From assembly GCA_963811365.1 (NCBI GenBank), contig CAWEQW010000005.1:124001-188000 (forward strand): DNA of 64,000 bases, in the 5' to 3' direction. Shown in pieces: positions 26,400 through 35,542 of the stretch (positions within the stretch are counted from its first letter, which is position 1; each line of letters starts with the position of its first letter). The stretch is from CAWEQW01 sp963811365. GTDB lineage: Bacteria; Actinomycetota; Actinomycetes; Propionibacteriales; Nocardioidaceae. Made by a program: the position numbers and the translations under genes. Below the pieces are notes generated by a model. That model was not told the DNA's origin and made no database searches. It worked only from the letters and a program-made list of their open reading frames with translations.

Positions 26400-26999
26400 T
26401 CAGCTGACGACCATCCGGACGGCCTGGTCCAGCGCCCCGATATCGACCTTGGCCGGGTCGAAGTCGGCCGGGCTTCCGCCGTAGACCTCCACGTACCACT
26501 CCACCAGTTGGGTGTGGTCGGGATTCTCGGGCGCAGCGAGTGCGGTGACAAGGTCTTCATAACCAGGAACCCCACCGCAATCCCCCAGGGGTGCCGCGCG
26601 GTCGCCGTCGACCACGCAGGCACGGTGCACCCGGCGCGGGTTCAACGTTCTCCTCCAGCATGACGACGTGCTCCCAGTTGTGGCCGAAGTCGTGGACGTA
26701 GTTGAGTCGGTCCCCCACGGCCGTGAGGACCTGGCCGAGAAGGGTCTTGCCCTCAGGTCCTGGAGCAGGGCTCGCGCTGAACGGCCTGGCGGAAGTCAGC
26801 GGCCCTCCCGTCGTGCCAGGTGCGACTCTCGGTACTGAACTGGTGCAGGTGTCCTCCCTCTCACTCGAAGGCGGCCTGGAGCACGGGATGCACCTCGTCC
26901 AGCCGTAGATCGGACGCCAGCTCGAGCCGCCGCCAGATCGCGGGGTCGGTGTAGGCCAGGACAGCGGAGACTCGCAAGGTGCGCAGAGGCTTGCGCCTC
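26400..26999 (-). pseudogene. plasmid pRiA4b ORF-3-like protein, broken
   Basis: Read on the minus strand from about 26999: LRVSAVLAYTDPAIWRRLEL, then LDEVHPVLQAAFE followed by an in-frame TGA where the family has Trp, then EGGHLHQFSTESRTWHDG in the same frame. A frame change leads to QVLTAVGDRLNYVHDFGHNW and EHVVMLEEN, and another to DGDRAAPLGDCGGVPGYEDL near the C-terminus. All blocks of the PRiA4b_ORF3 domain are present in order, so this is one gene with a nonsense codon and at least two indels. Confidence 0.72.
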
Positions 27000-27073
27000 G
27001 CCGTGCCGGCTCGAGACTGACGGCGGCGAAGCGCACGCGATCGAGGCGCGGTGGCGGCCTGGGGCTTGGCCCG

Positions 27074-27862
27074 GTGCACCAGCTGCTCGCCGCGTATGTT
27101 CCCGAGTTCGGGGAGGGGTACGCCGGCGCCACCGTGCGCCACCTTCTCGACATGCGCTCGGGGATCCACTTCTCCGAGGACTACCTGGACCCGAACTCCG
27201 AGGTCCGTCTCTTGGAGCAGGCGATCGGTTGGGCTCCGCGACGCCACCCGCTGGTGCCGAAGACGATGTACGACTTCCTGCTGACCCTTCGACAGAAGGC
27301 GCCACATGGCGGACCATTCGAGTACCGCAGTGGCGAGTCCGACGTCCTCGGCTGGATATGCGAGGCGGCCGCTGGTACCCGGATGCCGGACCTGATGTCA
27401 CGCGTGCTGTGGTCCCGGCTCGGTGCCGAGCACGACGCCGCCATCGCGGTCGACTCGGCAGGCTCGGGCATGTACGACGGAGGGATCTGCGCGACGCTTC
27501 CCGACCTCGTCAGGTTCGGCAGCATGCTGGCATCCGGGGGCGTCTCCCTCACCGGCCAGAGGGTGGTCCCGACCAGTTGGATCGAGGACACCCTCCGGGG
27601 CGACCCGGACTCGCGCAACGCCTTCGCCGTGAGTCCGACCGAGACGCTCATGCCCCGCGGAATGTACCGCAACCAGTTCTGGCTGCCATACCCAGATCGG
27701 GACGTCTTGCTGTGCCTGGGGATTCACGGCCAGATGATCTACGTCAACCTCCCGACCGGCATCGTCGCTGCGAAGCTCTCCTGCTGGCCCGAACCGCAAC
27801 ATCCGTGGAAGCTGTTCGCGACCTTGCGCGCCTTCGATAGCATCTCGCAGGCGCTCGCCTGA
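27074..27862 (+). pseudogene. serine hydrolase (class C beta-lactamase / NylB-like), N-terminally truncated
   Basis: 262 residues covering the C-terminal two thirds of a 6-aminohexanoate-dimer-hydrolase-like protein: YAGATVRHLLDMRSGIHFSE, then FEYRSGESDVLGWICEAAAG, and the substrate-binding tail LLCLGIHGQMIYVNLPTGIV. The ~130 N-terminal residues carrying the catalytic SxxK motif are missing; sequence just upstream belongs to the PRiA4b-like remnant on the other strand. Without the nucleophile it cannot hydrolyse substrate. The remaining frame is clean, so the truncation may be recent. Confidence 0.72.
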
Positions 27863-27863
27863 A

Positions 27864-27898
27864 CCTCCGGGGTCGGCCCCATGGGCCGCCCCCGGAGG
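27864..27898. terminator. bidirectional hairpin terminator
   Basis: CCTCCGGGG pairs with CCCCGGAGG and an inner CGGCCC pairs with GGGCCG around a CAT loop, separated by a single T/C mismatch. It sits between the convergent hydrolase remnant and the stress-protein operon. There is no T-tract, as is common in actinobacteria. Confidence 0.65.
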
Positions 27899-27910
27899 GG
27901 TGCCGGGGGC

Positions 27911-28807
27911 TCAGCTGGTGTGCGGGGGGATCGCCATGAAGACAGGTACAGGTGCCGACCGGAGGATCTTGGAGGCCCGCGAGCCGAGGAAGAGCCGGGC
28001 GGCCGCGGCCGACGAGCTGGGACCGACGACGAGTAGGTCGCCGTCGCTCCACTGGACGTCCACGATCGCCTTGCCCCAGGAGACGCCCTCACCGATCACG
28101 AGCGAGCGTGTGAGCCGGTCTCCAAGGGTGGCGTCGGCTGCTCCCACCTGGGCTCGGAGGGCGTCTTTCATGCGAGCCGCCCACGTGTCGATGACGAGGT
28201 CGTCGGCCGACTCCTCCACGCTCCCGTAGAACCTCTCCGGGGGGCGGACCGCGAACGACACGGCCCGTAGGTCCGCACCGGTCGCCTCGGCGAGCCGCGC
28301 ACCCACGGCGGCCAGGTGAGCCCCGTCGGGCGACCCTCCGAAGGCGATGTTGACCCGGCGGACGCGCGCGGTCGGTCCGGGGCGGTAGCCACGCGGGGCG
28401 AGGAGCACCGGCAGTGGGGCCGCGTGCACGAGCCGACCCGTGACGCTGCCGAGCGAGATCCGGCCGAGAGGCCCCTTGCTCGTCGAGCCGAGCACAACGG
28501 CGGACGCGCCGACGTCGACGGCCAGCTCGAGCAGGCCTCCGGGGATGGAGGATGCCGTACGCACCTCGAAGGCGGCCTCGATGTCCGCCGGGAGACCGGT
28601 TCTGGCCCTCTCGAGGACCGAATGCCCCCAGTCCGTGAGCGGGCCGAGGTAGTCACCGTCGACGAAGTCCGGCACCCCGGCGGCCTGCGGGGTCACGACC
28701 ACGACGGCGACCACCAGCGGCTCGCCCGTCGAGCGTGACAGCACGCCCGCCAGCTCGAGCGCCGACGTGCCGCTGTCCTGCGCCGTGTAGGCGACGACGA
28801 TCGTCAC
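27911..28807 (-). CDS. tandem universal stress protein (UspA family)
   Basis: 298 residues with two Usp domains. Each ends in the ATP-binding-like pattern: GSTSKGPLGRISLGSVTGRL near 110-130, and VVGPSSSAAAARLFLGSRAS near 265-285. The start TIVVAYTAQDSGTSALELA is typical. The GTG at 28807 lies 3 bases after the stop of the amino-acid permease gene, so the pair is one operon. It may sense nucleotides or energy state and tune transport (inference). Confidence 0.85.
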   Translation of the reverse strand: MTIVVAYTAQDSGTSALELAGVLSRSTGEPLVVAVVVVTPQAAGVPDFVDGDYLGPLTDWGHSVLERARTGLPADIEAAFEVRTASSIPGGLLELAVDVGASAVVLGSTSKGPLGRISLGSVTGRLVHAAPLPVLLAPRGYRPGPTARVRRVNIAFGGSPDGAHLAAVGARLAEATGADLRAVSFAVRPPERFYGSVEESADDLVIDTWAARMKDALRAQVGAADATLGDRLTRSLVIGEGVSWGKAIVDVQWSDGDLLVVGPSSSAAAARLFLGSRASKILRSAPVPVFMAIPPHTS

Positions 28808-28810
28808 TGA

Positions 28811-30757
28811 TCACACCGGCGTCACGAGCGAGGCGGCCTCGACATGGGTCACCGGCACTGCCAGCTCGGCGGCGCGGTCGACGACCTCGAACCGCTGCCA
28901 CACCGAATCCGAGGCGGGCAGCGTCACGACGACGATCTGGTCGGGGTGGAACTGCTCCACCGCGGTCTGCAGCGCACGCAGCGGCCGGAAGTCGCCGAGA
29001 CTGCCCGCAGCGTCCAGGTTGTGGGCCCTGAGGGCGTCGAGCGTCCGGTCCAACCGCTGCTGTGCGGCCTCGGCCGTGGCATCCCGGATGGACACCGCGC
29101 CATGCGTCCACGCGGCACCGGTCTCCACCGGGCTGGCCGGGACGCAGACGTAGTAGGTGGCCTTGCCGGCGGAGTCGATCCGCTTCAGCTCGCTCGTCAG
29201 CTCGTCGGCCTCCAGGGTCTGGTTGGCCAGAACGAGCACGCGGTGCGCCTGCCCGGTCGGCTTCGGCGCGGCGGGTTCGGGCAGACGGGCGATCCGGGCC
29301 CGGTTGATGAAGAACAGGATGATGACCACGGCGAACGACGCCAGGCTCAGCACCAGCTGGATCCGCACACTCTTAGTCAGTCCCATCTGGACCAGCACGA
29401 GCACGATGCTCAGGGTCGTGATCACCGAGAGCGCAGGGAACAGCCACATCTTCACCTTCAGCGTGGACGGGTCGGCTCGGTAGCGCAGGATGATCTGGGA
29501 GACCGCGATCAGCAGGTACACGAACAAGATGACGGCACCGGAGGAGTTGAGCAGGAAGGAGAACACGGTGTCGGGCGAGACCGCCGCCATGATCACGGCG
29601 AGGAACCCGACGACCGACGAGGCCAAGATGGCGACCGTCGGCACTCCGCGCGAGTTGACCGACACCATCGACGCGGGCGCCTCGCGACGAGCAGCCAGGA
29701 CGAACAGCATCCGGGAGGCGGTGTAGAGACCGGAGTTCAGGCACGAGAGGACCGCAGTGAGAACAACGGCGTTCATCACCTGGTCGGCGTACGGGATGCC
29801 CATCTTCTGGAACGCCGCGACATACGGTGACGCCTTCAGCGTGCTCGAGTTCCACGGCAGGATGAGCACCAGCAGGAAGACCGAGCCGACGAAGAAGATC
29901 GCGATGCGGGTGATGACCGAGTTGGCGGCCTTGGACACGGCTCGCTCGGGATCGTCGGACTCCGCCGCGGCTATGGTGGCGATCTCGGCGCCCACCATCG
30001 AGAAGATGACTGTCACGACTCCCGCGGTGACCGCCAGTCCCCCGTTGGGGAAGAAGCCCCCATGGGCGGTGAGGTTGCTGAAGTCAAGACTCGCGTTGGG
30101 CCAGATCCCAAGGACGAACAGCCCGCCACAGATCAGAAAGACGACGATGGCGCCGACCTTGATTCCCGCGAACCAGAACTCGAACTCACCGAAGGACGAC
30201 ACCGAGATGAGGTTCGTGCCCGTCATCAGCAGCATGAGAACGAGGCTGAGCAGCCACGTCGGCACGTTGGGGAGCCAGAAGTTCACCACCGTCGCTCCGG
30301 CGACAGCCTCGAAGCCGACGACGATGACCCAGAAGTACCAGTACAACCAGCCGACAGAGAAACCGGCCCAGTCACCGAGTGCCTTGCGGGCATAGTCGGC
30401 GAACGAGCCCGTCGACGGGTTGGCCACGGCCATCTCGGCGAGCATCCGCATCACCATTATGATGAGCACACCACAAAGGGCATAGGTCAGGAACGCGCCC
30501 GGCCCGGTGTCGTGGATGACCGTGCCCGACCCCACGAACAGGCCCGCCCCGATCACCCCACCCATCGCGATCATCGTCAACTGTCGCTGGTTGAGGGCCT
30601 TCTTCAGCTCTGGACCTGCGCCGGCCACGTCAGGCCTCGCGGTCAACGATGGACGGACGGCAGACCTCCATGCAGCCAGACATGGGTACAACCTCTCGAT
30701 CAGTCCGACACCGGGTGCTTCCTCGCGCGAACGATTGTCTCCCGGAATGAGCACCAA
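28811..30757 (-). CDS. amino acid permease (APC superfamily) with C-terminal Usp-like domain
   Basis: Up to 648 residues. The APC consensus MIAMGGVIGAGLFVGSGTVI opens the first membrane helix, and about twelve helices follow to residue ~500; IFSMVGAEIATIAAAESDDP is typical of GABA/basic-amino-acid permeases. Residues ~515-648 form a cytosolic alpha/beta region (RVLVLANQTLEADELTSELK, then DQIVVVTLPASDSVWQ) resembling a Usp-like nucleotide-binding domain. The start is uncertain: a TTG or GTG at 30757/30754 gives the longest form, while a TTG at 30646 removes a poorly biased leader. It is coupled to a stand-alone Usp gene 3 bases downstream. Confidence 0.85.
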   Translation of the reverse strand: MVLIPGDNRSREEAPGVGLIERLYPCLAAWRSAVRPSLTARPDVAGAGPELKKALNQRQLTMIAMGGVIGAGLFVGSGTVIHDTGPGAFLTYALCGVLIIMVMRMLAEMAVANPSTGSFADYARKALGDWAGFSVGWLYWYFWVIVVGFEAVAGATVVNFWLPNVPTWLLSLVLMLLMTGTNLISVSSFGEFEFWFAGIKVGAIVVFLICGGLFVLGIWPNASLDFSNLTAHGGFFPNGGLAVTAGVVTVIFSMVGAEIATIAAAESDDPERAVSKAANSVITRIAIFFVGSVFLLVLILPWNSSTLKASPYVAAFQKMGIPYADQVMNAVVLTAVLSCLNSGLYTASRMLFVLAARREAPASMVSVNSRGVPTVAILASSVVGFLAVIMAAVSPDTVFSFLLNSSGAVILFVYLLIAVSQIILRYRADPSTLKVKMWLFPALSVITTLSIVLVLVQMGLTKSVRIQLVLSLASFAVVIILFFINRARIARLPEPAAPKPTGQAHRVLVLANQTLEADELTSELKRIDSAGKATYYVCVPASPVETGAAWTHGAVSIRDATAEAAQQRLDRTLDALRAHNLDAAGSLGDFRPLRALQTAVEQFHPDQIVVVTLPASDSVWQRFEVVDRAAELAVPVTHVEAASLVTPV

Positions 30758-30989
30758 TGACTATCTTGAGATTCAGTCAACTAGTCAGAACGCAGGCCAC
30801 GCTACATACATGTGTCACATCGGGAACTGCTGACTGTCATACACATGCTCATTCGGCTCGACCCGCCAGGACCACACCGTCCCGAAGGCGGCGACTCCTA
30901 CGCGATCCGGATGGCCTTGGGTGGACCCTGATCAGGCGCCAGGGTGTCACCGCATAGGCGAACCTCGCAGGCCGCGGTTCGAGGTTGGT

Positions 30990-32237
30990 TCAGGGTCGGA
31001 TGATCCGTTCCAGGAAGGGACCGCGGAAGACTCCGTCGGGGTCGCTCCGGCGCACGAGATCGCGGAATGTGGGCAGTGCCGGGTAGAGATCGGCGATCGT
31101 GTCGCCGTCGAGGGAAGACATCTTGCCCCAGTGGGGCCGCTGGCCGCACGGGGCGATCGCGGCCTCAAGGTCGGGAAGCAGCGCGGCGACCTCCTGCGGG
31201 TGCTTTCGCCACGTGAAGGCGATACTGAGGGTGTCCTCACCCTGAGTGGGACTCAACCACTGCGGGTCTGCGGACATCGTCCGCAGCTCAGCGGAGTGAA
31301 GGTGCGGCCGGATGCAGTGCCCGAGCGCCGCGACCGCGTCCAGCGCCTCAGCGCCGCGGGCGAACGGAACGAAATGTTCGCTCTGGATCTCTGACCCGAC
31401 CGAGGGGGTGCCGCCGATGCGGAAGTGCGGCAGCCGGTCACACCAAGCACCGACGCTCCCGTCGACTGGGGTCTCGCGCTCGGAGGGCTCGCGCGGTGGC
31501 ATCCGCCGCGCACCCAGCACGTCGTCAGGAGCTTCGACGCCGTCCGCGCCGTCCGGCACCCGCGACTTCAGCAGGAGCTCGCGGACCCGGCCGTCCCACT
31601 CGGTGAATATGGAGACGCTGTAGGCGGCACCGAACGCCTGCGGAAGATTGTCGAGGAGCACGTCCCACGGCAGGTGGCCATAGGCGTCCTGTCGCATCCG
31701 GTAGGTGGGCTGCACGTCCAGGGTGAGGCGAGTGACGAGGCCCAGGGCGCCCAGCGCGACGACGCTCCCGTCGAAGTCCGGGTCTCCGCGGCGGATGGTA
31801 CGGAGTGCGCCGTCCGCGCCGAGGATTTCGACCGCCGAGACGGCCGAGGACAGCGTGCCGAGCCCGATGCCGGATCCATGGGTGGCAGTGGCGGTCGCAC
31901 CGGCGACGGAGATGTGCGGCAGCGAGCCCATGTTGTGCAGCGCGAGGCCGTGCCGCTCGAGCTCGACAGCGAGCTCGCCGTACCGGGCGCCGGCGGAGAC
32001 GGTCGCGCTCCTGCGGTCGGCAGCGAGCTCCACTTCCACGGCGAGGCCAGTGAGGTCGACGAGCAGCCCGGGCCCATCGGCGACGTCATTGAACGAGTGC
32101 CGGGTGCCGAGCGGCCGGATCGGCGTGCCAGAGGTGACCAGGTCCCGCGCCTGGTCCACTGACGCCACGCGGACGATGCGTTGCGCGAGATATCCGTAGG
32201 TGCCGGCCCAGTTCAACTCACGCTCGACGTCGGCCAC
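30990..32237 (-). CDS. FAD-binding alditol oxidase (AldO-like, VAO family)
   Basis: About 415 residues from GTG 32237; a GTG at 32285 would add 16. The N-terminal FAD domain has NWAGTYGYLAQRIVRVAS, then VTSGTPIRPLGTRHSFNDVA with the flavin-linking His, and SLPHISVAGATATATHGSGI. The C-terminal substrate domain has LPHFRIGGTPSVGSEIQSEH and PHWGKMSSL. The pattern matches alditol/xylitol oxidases, which oxidise sugar alcohols with O2 to aldose and H2O2. It stands alone, with no sugar transporter next to it. Confidence 0.85.
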   Translation of the reverse strand: MADVERELNWAGTYGYLAQRIVRVASVDQARDLVTSGTPIRPLGTRHSFNDVADGPGLLVDLTGLAVEVELAADRRSATVSAGARYGELAVELERHGLALHNMGSLPHISVAGATATATHGSGIGLGTLSSAVSAVEILGADGALRTIRRGDPDFDGSVVALGALGLVTRLTLDVQPTYRMRQDAYGHLPWDVLLDNLPQAFGAAYSVSIFTEWDGRVRELLLKSRVPDGADGVEAPDDVLGARRMPPREPSERETPVDGSVGAWCDRLPHFRIGGTPSVGSEIQSEHFVPFARGAEALDAVAALGHCIRPHLHSAELRTMSADPQWLSPTQGEDTLSIAFTWRKHPQEVAALLPDLEAAIAPCGQRPHWGKMSSLDGDTIADLYPALPTFRDLVRRSDPDGVFRGPFLERIIRP

Positions 32238-32285
32238 GACGCCGATTCTGCCCACCAGCGCCGTAGCCGCACAATCCGGTCCCAC

Positions 32286-32740
32286 GCGGTCCTCCGGTGG
32301 CCGATCTCAGCGGCCAGCGCAGCAGCGTCTCTGTCTGGGACATCGGCGAGGACCGCGAGGGCGAGCGCCTGCTTGGAGGTGAGACGGCCTAGAAGACTGC
32401 GTTGCTCCAGTCCGAATCGGCGATCATCCGGTTCAGCGACGCAGCGGTCCGCGGCACTCCGCGTCGAGGGCGCCGGCGAGTGGCTGCAGCACTGCTGAGC
32501 CCAGATGCTCATCTCCGCACGCGTCGTGAACAGCAGCACCGCCGAGGCCCACGAAGAGGGCACCCGGGCCGCGCGGCAGGTGCCGAGTCATCGACCGGTG
32601 AGGGCTACACCTCGAAGGCCGACCGGTCTGGGACCAGGTTGGAACACGGGTGAGAGCGAGATTGAGGATGAATGGTCAGGGCGGCCGAGGCTGCGAGCCA
32701 CTGCACGTCGAGCAGACCGTCGTACCGGACCCTCGCAGCC
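32286..32740. other. region without a recognised intact gene
   Basis: Between the AldO gene and a hydrolase remnant. A minus-strand stretch near 32290-32420 has protein-like composition (LTSKQALALAVLADVPDRDA) but matches nothing I can name and has no clear start or stop. The remainder shows no coding bias. Confidence 0.3.
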
Positions 32741-32831
32741 GGGATACGCCGACTTCGACTCCGGGCACCGGCCGACGTTCACCCAGCCGCGCGAGACTGC
32801 CCGCATCCTCGCCGACTGCGCCCAGCCCTGA
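32741..32831 (+). pseudogene. alpha/beta hydrolase C-terminal remnant
   Basis: About 30 codons read DFDSGHRPTFTQPRETARIL, then ADCAQP and a stop. This is nearly the same as the last residues of the intact alpha/beta hydrolase at 59562-60245 (SGHWPMFTRPRELARILADC), including the catalytic His in the SGH motif. The rest of the gene is missing. Confidence 0.6.
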
Positions 32832-33004
32832 ACCCAGGGGACTCCTCGCAACCAGAACGCCCTCCCGGCTCCTTCAATACCTACAGCAAGAGTTCCGCGG
32901 CTCCCGCGCCGCGGGAACCTCTGCGCCACCCACGTCCTTTCGCTGCCTGTCGGCTGCGTAAGCTTTGACTTCCTGTGCCATGAGCGGGCGAGGGACCCGT
33001 GGCC

Positions 33005-33523
33005 TCAGCGGGAGGCGTAGCCGAGGACCAAGTGGTCGTGGTGCGTTCCCCACGTCAGTTCGAACGACCAGCAGCCTGGTGATGGCAGGTCGATGATGGA
33101 GGGCCCGGGCGCCGCGTCGACGGTGCGCGTTACGGTCTGCCCCGTACCCGCCAGCGTGGCCCGGATCTGCAGGGGCCCCTCCAGTGCACCGACGCGTGCC
33201 ACCCAGAGGATCTTGTTGTTCTTGTTCGCAGCTGGTGGGACCACCAGCGGACGGTGCGCGGCCCACACGATGGCCGCAATGTCACCCCGGTCGCTGAGGA
33301 CGTACGGCACGGGCTGGCCTGGTGGAGTGAACCCCGCCCTGGCCCACCGCGGGAGAACCTTCGACGCGTAGCTCGTTCGACATGCTGCCGCCGCTACGGG
33401 AGGCGTTGACGAAGACGCTGGTGCTGGGCGATCACCGTTGTCTGCGTGGGAGGTGCTGGACTCGTCGGACGTGCAGCCCGTGAGGGTCACGGCGATCAAC
33501 AGGCACAACGCGATCCGCCTCAC
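33005..33523 (-). CDS. putative lipoprotein
   Basis: 172 residues. A lipobox (LLIAVTLTGC, Cys17) follows a short positive n-region (MRRIALC), so the protein is probably lipid-anchored outside the membrane. A Ser/Thr/Pro/Asp linker comes next, then a ~120-residue domain with beta-strand character (SIIDLPSPGCWSFELTWGTH) that resembles immunoglobulin-like folds in shape only. Starts at GTG 33523 with a weak ribosome site. No partner is apparent. Confidence 0.7.
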   Translation of the reverse strand: MRRIALCLLIAVTLTGCTSDESSTSHADNGDRPAPASSSTPPVAAAACRTSYASKVLPRWARAGFTPPGQPVPYVLSDRGDIAAIVWAAHRPLVVPPAANKNNKILWVARVGALEGPLQIRATLAGTGQTVTRTVDAAPGPSIIDLPSPGCWSFELTWGTHHDHLVLGYASR

Positions 33524-33598
33524 GTGCCGAGGCTACGCCGCCGGTGAGAGCCTGGCGGCCGCCGGAGCAATCGGAACGAACTACCGGGCACTGCCCCC

Positions 33599-34294
33599 TC
33601 ATTGCCGGATCTGCCGTTGAACAGCCGGCGCACGTCTGTCAGTCCGCTCAGTGCAGGTGGGCAGTCCGGCTCGCCGGACGATGCGCTGTGCCTTGGCGCG
33701 GACGTTCTTGGCCAACGGGATGCCGGACTCCAACAGTCGTTGCATCTGGACTGCGTCCGGGCCGGTGGCCAGGTCGGCCACCCGCACCCCGTGATCGGGG
33801 CGGTCGACCACGGACACGATGTCGCCGGCGCGTACGACGCCCGGTTGGAGCACCCGGAGAAGGGCCCCGACTCGACCCGTGTTGTTGAACCGGATGTGGA
33901 ACCCCTCGATCCCCATCCGCAGCGAGAGGTTCTCGCACGGGGTCCGGGGCATTCTCACCTCGAACACGGCGGTCCCTGCGCTCCATTGCTCGCCAATGAC
34001 CGCACCGCTGGTCGCCAACCCGTGAGTGCGCAGGTTCTCGCCGAACAGCCCAGGGGGAATCTCCCGGTCCAGGTCGTCGGCCCACCAGTCGGCATCTTCA
34101 TCGGAGTAGGCGTACACGGCCTTGTCCACGCCGCCGTGACTGCTGTGGAGCTGTCGGTCCCCTGCCATTCCACCCCACGTCACGTCGACCGAACCATCGA
34201 CCGGCCGCTTGTCGATCGCCGTGGCGTGGAAGTAGCCGTCGCGTACCCGGTACACGACGTTCACCGCACGGATCTCGGCAGGGGCCACCTGCAC
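33599..34294 (-). CDS. MOSC-domain protein
   Basis: 231 residues from GTG 34294. MOSC features: VTWGGMAGDRQLHSSHGGVD, KAVYAYSDEDADWWADDL, PPGLFGENLRTHGL, and RMPRTPCENLSLRM with the conserved cysteine. MOSC proteins handle sulfur or molybdenum-cofactor-linked reductions (YiiM/MOSC family, detoxification of N-hydroxylated compounds). The predicted start follows a GGGTGAG; the frame is open further upstream but with poor composition. Confidence 0.82.
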   Translation of the reverse strand: MQVAPAEIRAVNVVYRVRDGYFHATAIDKRPVDGSVDVTWGGMAGDRQLHSSHGGVDKAVYAYSDEDADWWADDLDREIPPGLFGENLRTHGLATSGAVIGEQWSAGTAVFEVRMPRTPCENLSLRMGIEGFHIRFNNTGRVGALLRVLQPGVVRAGDIVSVVDRPDHGVRVADLATGPDAVQMQRLLESGIPLAKNVRAKAQRIVRRAGLPTCTERTDRRAPAVQRQIRQ

Positions 34295-34493
34295 ATGCTC
34301 ACCCGCTGGCGCCGGCGATGTTTGATCGGCCTTGCTCTGTTCCGCGGTCTTCGCCCCCGTCGCCCCCGTCGTCCACGTCGGCAACAGGTGGATACAGCGG
34401 GTGGGTGTTCGGGGGCTGGTGGCAGGAGGCTTCTTGGCGGCACGGAGATGGCCGTTCCGCACCCGAACGGGGAGGGGCGTCGTGGCGTTGAAA

Positions 34494-34849
34494 CGGTCCC
34501 TACCCCTGTCTGTCCGAAGAGCCACCCGCGTTCCCGCGTGCAAGTGTGGGGGACCCGCAAACGCAAGGCCGGGACCGGTCAAGGGTTCAAGTGCGTGCCG
34601 CGGATCGCCGGAGAGTCCGACTCACGCTCCTTCGTTGTCCTGACCCACGCGGAACAGAACGCGCAGCGGATACTGGAGACCGTCGTCTCCTGTCCGCCCT
34701 GCCCCTTGAGCGGGCACGAGAACTTCCCGGTGACTCGACGAGGGACCTATCTCACCACCGGCGGACCACACGGCAGCGCTACCGACGCACTGACCCGGCG
34801 ACCGAAGCTCGGCACACGCTCCCGCGCTGCCTGCCCAGGTGGGGTGTAG
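34494..34849 (+). pseudogene. duplicated zinc-ribbon protein remnant, transposase-associated type
   Basis: Two related blocks occur in one stretch: VCPKSHPRSRVQVWGTRKRK then AGTGQGFKCVP, and later CPLSGHENFPVTRRGTYLTT then, in a shifted frame, RQRYRRTDPATEARHTLP. Both follow the pattern C-P-x-H...V-x-R-x-G-T...R-x-R-x-x-C/T, as in the N-terminal DNA-binding part of some transposases. At least one indel lies near 34770. No catalytic domain can be recognised downstream. Confidence 0.45.
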
Positions 34850-35107
34850 CCCAAGCTCCCGGCCCGCAAAGGCGGGTTCTACCACCAGCTCATCGCCGAA
34901 CAGACGTTCCTTGCCTTGGACATCGAGACCACCTCGGTCCGACCGACCGGCGAGCACATCCCCTTGGTGTGTTTCGTCGTCGGCGCCGGACTCGGCCGGG
35001 CGCGGACCCGGTCGCGCCGTGCCCTGAGGTCTCCGTGCCCGGAACCACATAAGGTCGCGGAGATGCCGAGGAAACGGATGCCCGGCCGACGTGGAGATGC
35101 TCGATCG

Positions 35108-35401
35108 ATGCACAAGATCACCGTCCAGTACTTCGACCCCGCCGACGGCGACGACTTCGAGACTGCCTACCGCGAGCAGCACGTGCCGCTCGTGCAAGCA
35201 GTCCCCGGTCTGAAGCGCTTCACCATCAGCCTTCCCCACGCTGACGGCTCGCCCTACCTGGTCGCGGAGCTGTGGTTCGCCGATGGTGACGCCCTGATCA
35301 CCGCCCAGACCTCCGCCGAGATGGCTGCGGTGCGCGCCGATTCGGCGACGTACGACGTGGCCCGGCGGGTCATCTTCGCCGCAAGCGTCGAGGACGTCTG
35401 A
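35108..35401 (+). CDS. EthD-domain protein
   Basis: 97 residues. EthD/ABM-like ferredoxin fold: MHKITVQYFDPADGDDFETA, YREQHVPLVQAVPGLKRFTI, and LVAELWFADGDALITAQTSA. The YxEQHxPL segment is the family hallmark. EthD proteins accompany ether or alkane degradation, but stand-alone copies are common and uncharacterised. GGAG lies ~15 bases upstream of ATG 35108, a loose ribosome site. No operon partner. Confidence 0.8.
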   Translation: MHKITVQYFDPADGDDFETAYREQHVPLVQAVPGLKRFTISLPHADGSPYLVAELWFADGDALITAQTSAEMAAVRADSATYDVARRVIFAASVEDV

Positions 35402-35542
35402 TCCAGCATGGACTGGCACTGACCTCCTCCAGGTCCTTCTCCGCCTCTCAGAGACACCGCGACCCGTTGCACCAACGCGCACGGGTAGCCGATGAGCGGT
35501 CGCCCCCTTGAGCTTGAAGAGAACGCGCGTCATGATGCGGGC

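Noticed and set aside
30800..30850. CATGTGT...ACACATG inverted repeat upstream of the permease
   Set aside because: Only 7-base arms with a 25-base spacer; too weak to call an operator.
32213..32563. Minus-strand frame with a helical, regulator-like tail
   Set aside because: No start, no named family, and it overlaps the AldO start; not enough to call a gene.
34880..35107. Stretch reading FLALDIETTS, like a DEDD exonuclease start
   Set aside because: Only one short motif matches, the frame has no start and no further exonuclease motifs follow before the EthD gene.
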